64,000 nucleotides of DNA from Longispora fulva (GTDB taxonomy: Bacteria; Actinomycetota; Actinomycetes; Mycobacteriales; Micromonosporaceae), in contig NZ_JADOUF010000001.1 in assembly GCF_015751905.1 (NCBI RefSeq), forward strand, positions 5,580,001 through 5,644,000, written 5' to 3'. The notes under the pieces were generated by a model that was not told the origin of the DNA, made no database searches, and saw only the letters and a list, made by a program, of their open reading frames with translations. Made by a program: the position numbers and the translations under genes. Position 1 is the first letter of the stretch. Every line of letters begins with the position of its first letter. Below are positions 8,750-15,621 of this stretch, one piece after another.

Positions 8750-9085
8750 ATGGCGCGCGCGTGTCGGATATCTGAAGATCACGCCCAGTGGGGTAGCGCT
8801 GTGGTCGCGCTCAGGGTCACGGGCGGCAACGGCGTACCGGTCAACGGGGTGACGGCGGTGACGATGGACGTCACGGTCACGGCGCCGACCAGCTCGGGTT
8901 TCCTGAGCGTGGAGCCGCAGGGCGGCTGGGCCCGCGACGCGACGTCCAACCTCAACTGGGTGGCGGGCCTGACCGTGCCGAACCTGGTGGTCGTGCCGTC
9001 CGGGGACAATATGGTCCGGCTGCTCAACAGCGGATCCGGCACGGTGCACGTGGTCGCGGACCTCTACGGGTACTACACGGGCTGA
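8750..9085 (+). pseudogene. Remnant of a secreted RVLDTR-module protein
   Basis: About 90 residues match one module of the large secreted protein encoded just downstream: 'VTGGNGVPVNGVTAVTMDV', 'TSNLNWVAGLTVPNLVVVP' and a terminal 'GTVHVVADLYGYYTG'. The module lacks its N-terminal strand with the RVLDTR motif, and no signal peptide or other domain precedes it. It therefore looks like the 3' end of a deleted paralogue, or a leftover of recombination between repeats. An in-frame ATG at 8750 exists but its first 18 residues are not module-like. I consider it non-functional. Confidence 0.6.
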
Positions 9086-9185
9086 CCGGACACCGGGCCG
9101 CCCCCGCACGGGATCGACAAGACCCACTTCCGGAACCACAATGGTGCCCGGTAGACACCTCTCACGCTTCACGGGGATTTCAGAA

Positions 9186-11813
9186 GTGCGCAGACACCGC
9201 CTCATCGGCCTCGCCATGGCCACCCTCGCCGCGACCACGGGCCTGGTCGCCACCGCCGGCCCGGCCGCAGCGTCCAGCTCGATCTACGTCGACAATACCG
9301 GCAAGAACTATCCGTGCTCCGACTCCGGCGTCGGTGACGTCACCAGACCCTTCTGCACCTTGAACGCCGCAGCCGCGGTGACCGTTCCGGGCAGTGACGT
9401 CGTCGTCACGGGAACGTACGACGAACGGCTCACGATCACGAGGTCGGGCACGGCCGACCACCCGATCACGTTCTGGAGCAGCGACGGCACTCTGTCCGGC
9501 CCGCATGCCGCCATCGCGATCGAGGGCCAGCACGATGTCGGCATCGAGTTCCTGACGGTCTGGAACCAGGCCGACGTCCCGCCGATCGCCGTCAGCAACT
9601 CGACCCGGATCACCCTGGAGTATCCCCGGGTCAGCTCGTCCAGGGCCGCCGGAGTCCAGCTCACGGCTGTCACAAACTCCATGCTGAAGAACGTGCGGGT
9701 AGTGCAGGGCACGTCACCGGGGATCAGCCTGGACGCCGCGACCAGCGGGGTCACGGTCAGCGATGCGACGATCGAATCACCGGTCGCCACGTCCAGGGGA
9801 GCCGGTGTGCTGGTGCTCGGCTCCCACAACACGGTCACCCGGAACACGATCAAGGGGAACCGCACGGCGGGCGTCACGCTCGGCGCCGGCGCCACCGGCA
9901 ACGCGGTGTCCGCTAACGTCATCACGCTCACGACGACCGACTCCGTGGGGGTCGACAACGCCGGGGCCACCGGCACCGGGATATCGAACAACGCCGTGAC
10001 CAGCTCCTGCTCGGCGGCGATCCGGGTCGCCGACGGCTCGAGCGCCGTGTCCGTGCAGAACAACGTGGTGCGGGTCGGAGCGACCGGTACCTGCAACCCC
10101 GACAAGGCGATCGGCATCGGGGTGTACGGCACGGCAACGTCCACCACCACCGTCGACTACAACACCGTCCGCTCCGGCGCGACCAGCCGGCCGTACGCGT
10201 GGCCGACCACGGTCGCCTCGCTCGCGGAGTTCCGGTCCCTCTCGGGTCAGGGCGCGCACGATCTCGACTCCCCCGACGACGCGGTGAACATCGACTCGGC
10301 GAACTCGGCGGCTCCCGGCTTCCCCGAGGCAGACCTCCTCGGCCACCGCCCCCAGGACAATCCCGAGGTGACCAACTCGGGCACCGGCCCCGTCGGGTAC
10401 GCCGACCGGGGCACCACTGAGCAGGTGAAGGCCCCGACGCTGAACGCCCGGCTGTCCGCGTCGGACCGGGGCCGGACGATCGCGGTCGACGCCAGCGGGT
10501 CCACGCCGGGTTGGGCGCCGATCGCGTCGTACACGTTCTTCTTCAACGACAACACCACGATCACCCAGGCCAGCCCGGTCGCCTCGCACACCTTTCCGCA
10601 GCGCAGCGAGCACGTACCGGTCACGGTGACGGTGACGGACACCAGCGGCCTGCAGGCCCGGGAGACCAAGCTCATCCAGCCCGGTGACAGCTATGTCCCG
10701 GTCCCGCCGGTCCGGGTGCTCGACACCCGGGAGCGGATCGGGGTCCCGACGACCACACCGATCGCTCCGGGCGGCCTGGTGACCCTGCAGGTGACGGACC
10801 ACAACGGTGTGCCGGCGACCGGGGTCACGTCGGTGACGATGAACGTGACGGTCACCGAGCCGACGGCCTCCGGATTCCTGACGGCGTTCCCGCATGACAT
10901 GTGGCCGGGCGGCGGGACGACGTCCAATCTGAACTGGGTGCGGGGCCAGACGGTGCCGAACCTCGTCGTGGTCCAGGTACACGACGGCAAGGTGGACTTC
11001 AGCAACTCCAGCAGCGGCACGGTGCACGTGGTGGCGGACCTGGTGGGCTACCACACGGACGGAGACGGCAGCAGGTATGTTCCGGCCAGCCCCACCCGGG
11101 TGCTGGACACCCGCGAGGCGGTCGGCAGGAACCCGGTTGCTCCCGGCGGCACGCTGACCCTCCAGGTCACGGGCGCGAACGGGGTGCCGGCCACGGGCGT
11201 CACCGCCGTCACGATGAACGTGACGGTCACCCAGCCGACGGCCAACGGCTTCCTCACGGTGTACCCGGACGGCCAGGCCCTGCCCAACGCCTCCAACCTG
11301 AACTGGACCCCCGGCCTGACCGCACCGAACCTGGTGGTCGTCCCCGTGGTCAACGGCAAGGTCGCCTTCCACAACACCAGCCCCGGCACGGTGCACGTCG
11401 TCGCGGACCTCGTCGGCTACCACACCACCGGTACCGGCAGCGTGTTCCACGCCTACCAACCGAAGCGGGTACTCGACACCCGGAGCCGGATCGGCACCGA
11501 CGGCACCACGCCGGTCGCTCCGAACAGCGATCTGTCCCTTAACCTGTGGTCGCTGGCCGAACAGTCGGGTCCGATCACGGGCGTCGTACTCAACATGACC
11601 GTCACCGAGCCCACGGCGAACGGCTTCCTGACCGCCTACCCCGGTACGGCCCAGCAGCGGCCGAACGCCTCGAACCTGAACTGGGTTCCGGGGCAGACGG
11701 TGCCGAATCTGGTCGTCGTCCCGGTCGACAGTGACAACCAGATCCGGTTGTTCAACACCAGTCCCGGCACGGTGCACGTCGTCGCGGACGTCTACGGGTA
11801 CTACACGAACTGA
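9186..11813 (+). CDS. Large secreted protein: beta-helix, PKD-like domain and three RVLDTR modules
   Basis: An 875-aa exported protein. A signal peptide (about 1-30, cleaved after 'AGPAAA') is followed by a right-handed parallel beta-helix region to about residue 400, opened by 'DVTRPFCTLNAAAAV' and with short strand/turn repeats. A PKD-like beta-sandwich covers about 415-500. Three roughly 120-residue modules follow at about 502-625, 625-750 and 750-875. Each opens with RVLDTR, carries 'NVTVT..T..GFLT' and 'SNLNW..G.T.PNLVVV', and ends 'GTVHVVAD.x.GYxT'. Such modules are common at the C-termini of actinobacterial extracellular proteins and probably bind glycan or wall; that is inference. I use the GTG at 9186 because it gives a normal signal peptide; an ATG at 9141 is also open. 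Confidence 0.8.
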   Translation: MRRHRLIGLAMATLAATTGLVATAGPAAASSSIYVDNTGKNYPCSDSGVGDVTRPFCTLNAAAAVTVPGSDVVVTGTYDERLTITRSGTADHPITFWSSDGTLSGPHAAIAIEGQHDVGIEFLTVWNQADVPPIAVSNSTRITLEYPRVSSSRAAGVQLTAVTNSMLKNVRVVQGTSPGISLDAATSGVTVSDATIESPVATSRGAGVLVLGSHNTVTRNTIKGNRTAGVTLGAGATGNAVSANVITLTTTDSVGVDNAGATGTGISNNAVTSSCSAAIRVADGSSAVSVQNNVVRVGATGTCNPDKAIGIGVYGTATSTTTVDYNTVRSGATSRPYAWPTTVASLAEFRSLSGQGAHDLDSPDDAVNIDSANSAAPGFPEADLLGHRPQDNPEVTNSGTGPVGYADRGTTEQVKAPTLNARLSASDRGRTIAVDASGSTPGWAPIASYTFFFNDNTTITQASPVASHTFPQRSEHVPVTVTVTDTSGLQARETKLIQPGDSYVPVPPVRVLDTRERIGVPTTTPIAPGGLVTLQVTDHNGVPATGVTSVTMNVTVTEPTASGFLTAFPHDMWPGGGTTSNLNWVRGQTVPNLVVVQVHDGKVDFSNSSSGTVHVVADLVGYHTDGDGSRYVPASPTRVLDTREAVGRNPVAPGGTLTLQVTGANGVPATGVTAVTMNVTVTQPTANGFLTVYPDGQALPNASNLNWTPGLTAPNLVVVPVVNGKVAFHNTSPGTVHVVADLVGYHTTGTGSVFHAYQPKRVLDTRSRIGTDGTTPVAPNSDLSLNLWSLAEQSGPITGVVLNMTVTEPTANGFLTAYPGTAQQRPNASNLNWVPGQTVPNLVVVPVDSDNQIRLFNTSPGTVHVVADVYGYYTN

Positions 11814-11820
11814 TCACGGG

Positions 11821-11848
11821 CGGGGAGGGCGCGAGCGTGCCCTCCCCG
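11821..11848 (+). terminator. Hairpin terminator after the secreted protein
   Basis: Perfect 10-bp stem (11821-11830 with 11839-11848), 8-base loop, starting 8 bases after the stop. Confidence 0.65.
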
Positions 11849-11859
11849 TACACCGCTGA

Positions 11860-11889
11860 ATAATTCTGACCATGTATGGTTAGAATTAT
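11860..11889. promoter_or_regulatory. MarR operator palindrome overlapping promoter and start codon
   Basis: Half-sites TAATTCTGACCAT (11861-11873) and its complement ATGGTTAGAATTA (11876-11888) pair with one mismatch across a GT spacer; A11860/T11889 extend the symmetry. A TATGGT -10 box (11875-11880) sits inside it, seven bases before the ATG at 11888. The AT-rich palindrome stands out from the surrounding GC-rich DNA. This is the expected form of an autorepressor site for the MarR protein encoded immediately after it. Confidence 0.75.
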
Positions 11890-12328
11890 GAAGAATGTCC
11901 GGATGGACGCCACGGTCGCCTTCCGGCTCAGTTCCCTGGCTGCCGCCGTCACCGACCAGTTCGCCGGCCGGATCGAGGGCCTCGGCCTCAAGCCCCGGCA
12001 CGCCGACCTGATGGCGGCCGTCGCGGTCGGCGCGCCCCGCTCGCAACAGGACCTCGCCCGCACGATGGGCGTCGCCCCGAGCCTGATAGTCGCGCTCGCC
12101 GACCAGCTGGAAGACCTCAAAGCCCTTCATCGGGTACGCGATCCGCACGACCGCCGCCGCCAGGTCCTGACGCTGACCCGCAAGGGCCGAACCCTCCTGG
12201 CGGCGTGCACCGCGCACGCCCGGGCGGTAGACGCCGAGTTGACGGCCCGGCTGGTGCCGCTGGAGCGCGACATGCTGCACCACGTGCTCGGCACCCTGGC
12301 CCCCGGATCACCGCCGGCCGGCAGGTAG
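11888..12328 (+). CDS. MarR family transcriptional regulator
   Basis: A 146-aa winged-helix protein. The recognition helix region is about 55-75 ('SQQDLARTMGVAPSLIVAL') and the wing carries the family 'RDPHDRRRQVLTLTRKG' segment at about 82-98. MarR proteins are dimers that usually repress their own gene and a neighbour and are released by small phenolic or oxidant ligands. The operator palindrome lies over its own promoter and start codon. No divergent efflux or enzyme gene shares that operator (the upstream gene is in the same direction and ends behind a terminator), so its targets are probably elsewhere. ATG 11888 gives a leaderless message; ATG 11876, also in frame, would lie inside the -10. 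Confidence 0.9.
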   Translation: MKNVRMDATVAFRLSSLAAAVTDQFAGRIEGLGLKPRHADLMAAVAVGAPRSQQDLARTMGVAPSLIVALADQLEDLKALHRVRDPHDRRRQVLTLTRKGRTLLAACTAHARAVDAELTARLVPLERDMLHHVLGTLAPGSPPAGR

Positions 12329-12332
12329 CAGT

Positions 12333-12363
12333 CGGCACCCGGCACCCGGCACCCGGCACCCGG
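12333..12363. repeat. Short tandem repeat, 7-bp unit
   Basis: Four perfect copies of CGGCACC plus three further bases, between the convergent marR and ASCH genes. No function apparent. Confidence 0.8.
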
Positions 12364-12373
12364 CCAGGCTCCG

Positions 12374-12793
12374 TCAGAGCAGGCTGACGACCCGGAACCG
12401 TTGGGCGACCATCAGCGTGTCGTCGGTGATCGTGAACTCCGGATCGCCCAGCTCCTCGCGCACCTCGTCGCCGTGCCAGAACTTCTCGTGGTCCCGCCGC
12501 CACTCGGCCACGGTCGTGAACCCTTCCCCCTCGTCGATGGCGTGCTGGAGGTCGCAGTCGCCGACCCGCACGACCCGGACCTCCGTCATCTCGATCAGGG
12601 CGACGGGGCGGGCGTCGGAATCGATGAGCACGGCCCGCTCGCCTGGTTCCGGCAACGGACTGCCCTCCGTCTCGTAGTCGATGGCCAGGGCGCTGGTGGA
12701 GGTCTTCGCTCCGGACAGGACGGCGGCGACCAGTTGGTCGCGGAGGGGTCCGGGGAAGCCGAGTTCGAAAATCGGCAGCTCTTCGTGGGACAT
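12374..12793 (-). CDS. ASCH-domain protein
   Basis: A 139-aa cytosolic protein. It has the ASCH fold signatures: an N-terminal 'FPGPLRDQLVAAVLSGAKTSTSAL' region (split here as 'LVAAVLSGAKTSTSAL'), the 'PLPEPGERAVLIDSDARPV' loop, and 'HAIDEGEGFTTVAEWRRDH' followed by an aromatic C-terminal strand. ASCH proteins are related to PUA domains and are thought to bind RNA or nucleotides; some hydrolyse N4-acetylcytidine. The start is the ATG at 12793. It stands alone, convergent with marR and divergent from the calcium-loop protein. Confidence 0.8.
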   Translation of the reverse strand: MSHEELPIFELGFPGPLRDQLVAAVLSGAKTSTSALAIDYETEGSPLPEPGERAVLIDSDARPVALIEMTEVRVVRVGDCDLQHAIDEGEGFTTVAEWRRDHEKFWHGDEVREELGDPEFTITDDTLMVAQRFRVVSLL

Positions 12794-12937
12794 GACGCGA
12801 CCGTAGCCGAGCCGGACCGGGATAACGATCCGAATTCGCCGCATCCGTACCGCCTGGCCCAAGGGCTCGCGTGATGAGACACGGGTTGCGCGCCGCCCTG
12901 GCACGAACTGTGGATACGAGATCTTGCCGGTGCCTTC

Positions 12938-12943
12938 TACAGT
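12938..12943 (+). promoter_or_regulatory. Candidate -10 of the calcium-loop gene
   Basis: TACAGT stands 31 bases before the ATG at 12974, which also has GGAGGAAG as ribosome site. No -35 is recognisable. The rest of the 12794-12973 gap shows nothing else. Confidence 0.35.
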
Positions 12944-12973
12944 GTTGATCACACAGACACACGGAGGAAGACA

Positions 12974-13285
12974 ATGAGCTCGGAGTTCTACGAGTCGGAT
13001 GTCGACGGCGACGGCCACGCTGACACCATCGAGTACGACCAGCACGCCGACGGCAGCAGCGACATCCTCGTGGACACCAACCACGACGGCGTCGCCGACT
13101 ACGAGGGTTCGGACACCGACGGTGACGGCCGGATCGACTACGTCGCCGCGGACACCGACCACGACGGCACGCACGACGTCGAGGCGTGGGACAAGAACAG
13201 CGACGGCAGCTTCGACTACGCCAACGTGGACACCAACAGCGACGGGGTGGCCGACTACTCGGGCAACCCGTGGGGTGCCGCGTAA
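12974..13285 (+). CDS. Small protein made of seven DxDxDG calcium-loop repeats
   Basis: A 103-aa, strongly acidic protein. Nine-residue loops of the form D-x-[DNH]-x-D-G-x-x-D begin at residues 9, 22, 34, 47, 60, 73 and 86, so almost the whole chain is a 13-residue repeat. These are dockerin/thrombospondin-type-3-like EF-hand loops that bind Ca2+. There is no signal peptide and no other domain, so it appears cytosolic, or exported by an unknown route. GGAGGAAG five bases before the ATG is a strong ribosome site, and a strong terminator follows, so it is a monocistronic gene likely to be well expressed. Calcium buffering or sensing is inference. Confidence 0.8.
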   Translation: MSSEFYESDVDGDGHADTIEYDQHADGSSDILVDTNHDGVADYEGSDTDGDGRIDYVAADTDHDGTHDVEAWDKNSDGSFDYANVDTNSDGVADYSGNPWGAA

Positions 13286-13298
13286 CCGAAGGACATGC

Positions 13299-13338
13299 GC
13301 TGGGGCCCGGAGACTGATCTCCGGGCCCCAGCTTTCTT
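13299..13338 (+). terminator. Strong intrinsic terminator
   Basis: Perfect 15-bp stem (13299-13313 with 13318-13332), CTGA loop, then TTCTTT. It is the clearest rho-independent terminator in the window. The remaining gap to 13477 shows nothing I can name. Confidence 0.9.
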
Positions 13339-13477
13339 TACCCTGTTCGCCGTGGGAGTCGCCACGCCGTCGGGGGGGAGACGCGCCACGCTCGGATGAG
13401 CTGGGCGAACCGGCGGGTCGGGCGTCGCGCCGCTGTCGGGGAGCGATGCTGCGCGATCGGCGTCGCAGGGTGGTCTA

Positions 13478-13855
13478 CTAGAAGCGTGGACTCGGCCGGC
13501 GGTCCCTGCCGATGAACGTGTCCCGCCTGTTGGTACCGCTACTGGTGATCACTCCGGTCACAGCTGGCAGGTGCCCCCTCTCGTCGGCCGGCTCCGTGCT
13601 CCGCCACTCGGGCAGCGCGCGCATGCCGGCGATGTCGTGCCGGGCGGTCCACGCCTCACGCCACGGCTTGCGGGCAGCCGCAGCCGCGCGTTCCGCGAGG
13701 CGGCGCGGGGCGCAGGACCAGGCTCGGCCGCACCACACGCACAGTCCGCGCTCGTCGGGCCGCGAGTGCCGCCGGAGCATGAACTGAGCGTCGCGCCATA
13801 ACAGAGGGTCCGTGACGTCCGCCGGAGTTTCCTCGGCCAGATCGACGGTGACCAT
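13478..13855 (-). CDS. Hypothetical protein with a CxxC pair
   Basis: A 125-aa protein I cannot place in a named family. It has a 'RRHSRPDERGLCVWCGRAW' segment with a CVWC pair and a third cysteine six residues on, then a basic, alanine/arginine-rich helix ('RRLAERAAAAARKPW'). The tail after about residue 95 is low in recognisable structure. GGGGAG lies seven bases before the ATG at 13855, supporting the start. The codon pattern is normal for the window. It is divergent from the hydrolase/tetR operon. A small metal-binding or nucleic-acid-binding role is possible but not shown. Confidence 0.55.
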   Translation of the reverse strand: MVTVDLAEETPADVTDPLLWRDAQFMLRRHSRPDERGLCVWCGRAWSCAPRRLAERAAAAARKPWREAWTARHDIAGMRALPEWRSTEPADERGHLPAVTGVITSSGTNRRDTFIGRDRRPSPRF

Positions 13856-13970
13856 CTTCTAACTCCCCCCATCGGGTGGTGACCCTCTGGAAGAACCTCC
13901 GGACACAACGTTATTTCTCCATCCCTCGCTGTCATCGGACAAGCTGTGCGATTTTCAAATTGGCACCCGG

Positions 13971-13999
13971 TTGACTTAGCTAAGCATGTTAGCTAAGGT
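13971..13999 (+). promoter_or_regulatory. Promoter with paired TTAGCTAA operators
   Basis: A near-consensus -35 TTGACT (13971-13976) and -10 TAAGGT (13994-13999) are separated by 17 bp, with the ATG at 14008 eight bases after the -10. Two perfect 8-bp palindromes TTAGCTAA lie at 13976-13983 and 13989-13996, thirteen bases apart, covering the spacer and -10. They are the obvious binding sites for the TetR regulator encoded as the second gene of this operon. Confidence 0.75.
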
Positions 14000-14007
14000 C
14001 CTTAGTT

Positions 14008-14808
14008 ATGACGACGACGAAGTTCCTGGACCTGACCGACGGCCGCCTCTCCTACGATGACCAGGGCGAAGGCCCCCTCGTGGTGTGCGTGCCGGCGATG
14101 ATCGGGCTGCGCTCGGAGTTCCGCTTCACCACCCCGCTCCTGGTGGCCGCCGGGTTCCGGGTGGTCACTGTGGACATCCGCGGCATGGGCGAGTCGAGCG
14201 CCGCGTGGCCGGAGTACGGCAGCGGCCCGACCGGACACGACCTGGTCGCGCTGATCCGGCACCTCGACGCGGGTCCTGCGTTGATCGCCGGCTGCTCCTC
14301 CGGTGCGGGTTCCGCCGTCGTCGCCGCAGCCACGGCACCCGAGCTGGTGTCCGGGATCGCGCTGCTCAGCCCGTTCCTGCGGGACGCGAAGGGCGGGCTG
14401 GCGATGACCCTGGTCAGGGCGGCGGCCCGGGTCCCCGGCGTCGCGGGGGCGCTGTGGAAGAGCCACTACGTCCAGATGTACCCGGGGACGAAGCCCGCCG
14501 ACTTCGCCGCCGAGCGCGCCCGGCTCGCCGCCAACCTGGCCCAGCCCGGCCGGGGTCGGGCCGCCAGGGCCTACATTTGCGACATGTCACACGCCGAGGC
14601 GGAGAGCCTCATCCCCCGGGTCACGGCCCCGGCCGTGGTCGTCATGGGCACCGCCGACCCCGACTTCCCCGACCCTGCCGCCGAGGCGAACTGGGCCGCG
14701 GAGTCGCTGCGCGCGGACCTGGTGATGGTCGAGGGCTCGGGACACCACCCGCAGGCGCAGGCGCCCGAGCAGGTCGTCGCGGCGATCCGCAAGCTCGCCG
14801 GTGTCTGA
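14008..14808 (+). CDS. Alpha/beta hydrolase
   Basis: A 266-aa alpha/beta-fold hydrolase. The nucleophile elbow is G95-C-S97-S-G99 (GxSxG). The oxyanion segment is 'VVCVPAMIGLRSEF', the usual strand-4 'VVTVDIRGMGES' is present, an acid residue follows 'VVVMGTADPDFPDP', and the catalytic histidine is in 'GSGHHPQAQAP'. The family covers esterases, lactonases, dehalogenases and peroxidases; substrate is unknown. The TetR gene overlaps its last 8 bases, so the operon probably encodes a self-regulated detoxifying or catabolic enzyme. The start codon is placed by a clear promoter just upstream; there is no Shine-Dalgarno site. Confidence 0.88.
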   Translation: MTTTKFLDLTDGRLSYDDQGEGPLVVCVPAMIGLRSEFRFTTPLLVAAGFRVVTVDIRGMGESSAAWPEYGSGPTGHDLVALIRHLDAGPALIAGCSSGAGSAVVAAATAPELVSGIALLSPFLRDAKGGLAMTLVRAAARVPGVAGALWKSHYVQMYPGTKPADFAAERARLAANLAQPGRGRAARAYICDMSHAEAESLIPRVTAPAVVVMGTADPDFPDPAAEANWAAESLRADLVMVEGSGHHPQAQAPEQVVAAIRKLAGV

Positions 14809-15364
14809 GTCGACGGCCGGAACCGGGTCGCGGTTGGGCCGGAAGGCCGGGCTGACCACCGGGAGCGTCATCGCCGCCGCCGCCGACCTGGCCGACGAGA
14901 TCGGCCTGCACAACCTGACTCTCGCGGTCCTCGCCGACCGGCTCGGGGTCCGCTCCCCTTCGCTGTACCGGCACGTCAACGGCCTTCCGGAGCTGCTGTT
15001 CCAGATCGCGCTCCGCGGGGTCGAGGAACTCGCCGACGCCATGGCCGGCGCCCCGGACCTGGCGGCCGTCGCGCACGCCTACCGGAGGTACGCCGTGGCA
15101 CACCCAGGCCGCTATGCCGCCAGCCTGCGGGCGGACCCGCGCCTCGACGAGGCCGGCGGGCGGGCGCTGGCCCCGATGTTCGCCCTGATCGCTTCCTATG
15201 GCGTGCCCGACGCGGACCGGGTGCACGCCGCCCGGATCGTGCGCAGCATGTTGCACGGCTTCGTGTCACTGGAACTCGCCGGCGGCTTCGGCCTTCCCGA
15301 CAGCCTCGACGAGACGTATGAGCGGCTGATCGCCGCCGTGGAGCAAGGGCTCACGCGCAGCTGA
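14801..15364 (+). CDS. TetR/AcrR family regulator
   Basis: A 187-aa repressor. The N-terminal helix-turn-helix (about 24-62) reads 'LTLAVLADRLGVRSPSLYR' then HV, the canonical TetR recognition helix. The C-terminal ligand/dimer domain has the 'HGFVSLELAGGFG' motif typical of the WHG (TetR_C_33) group. It starts at a GTG inside the end of the hydrolase gene (8-bp overlap), giving coupled translation. Its likely operators are the two TTAGCTAA sites in the promoter of this operon. The ligand is unknown, probably the hydrolase substrate or product. Confidence 0.9.
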   Translation: MSESTAGTGSRLGRKAGLTTGSVIAAAADLADEIGLHNLTLAVLADRLGVRSPSLYRHVNGLPELLFQIALRGVEELADAMAGAPDLAAVAHAYRRYAVAHPGRYAASLRADPRLDEAGGRALAPMFALIASYGVPDADRVHAARIVRSMLHGFVSLELAGGFGLPDSLDETYERLIAAVEQGLTRS

Positions 15365-15374
15365 CGTGAGGGGA

Positions 15375-15438
15375 GGCTGCCGGGTTGGCTGTGGAGGGAG
15401 TCAAAGGCTCTTCTCCCTCCACAGCCAACCCGGCAGCC
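15375..15438. terminator. Very long inverted repeat, 25-bp perfect stem
   Basis: Arms 15375-15399 and 15414-15438 are perfectly complementary with a 14-base loop, 10 bases after the tetR stop. There is no U-run. It most likely ends transcription of the hydrolase/tetR operon; its length is well above a normal terminator. Confidence 0.65.
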
Positions 15439-15516
15439 CGCCTACGCGCGCCGTGGGAGGGACGCGGCGTAATCAAAAAATGCGCTTGATCTGGCTCTTG
15501 ATCTAAGGCGCAGTGG

Positions 15517-15611
15517 CCCGCTGAGGGCGAATCTGGCAAGCATCGCGGAGGGCCGCCAGGGCCCGCCCTGCGGCCCTCCGCGATGCGCAGTCCAGATTCG
15601 TTCTCAGCGGG
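15517..15611. repeat. 95-bp nested inverted repeat
   Basis: Outer arms 15517-15536 and 15592-15611 pair over 20 positions (two G-U in RNA). After a small internal loop (CAA opposite GCAGT), inner arms 15540-15555 and 15571-15586 pair perfectly over 16 bp, and the apex 15557-15562/15565-15570 is again self-complementary. It lies 10 bases from the end of cbs. It could be a bidirectional terminator or the relic of a small palindromic mobile element; no flanking duplication is evident. Confidence 0.7.
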
Positions 15612-15621
15612 TCCAAACGGC

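Noticed and set aside
10688-11813. DNA-level repeat array or minisatellite
   Set aside because: The repetition is at protein level (three diverged 120-residue modules); nucleotide identity between modules is patchy.
15517-15611. Insertion sequence or MITE
   Set aside because: Attractive because of the long palindrome, but no transposase, no target-site duplication and only one copy visible in the window; kept as a repeat of unknown origin.
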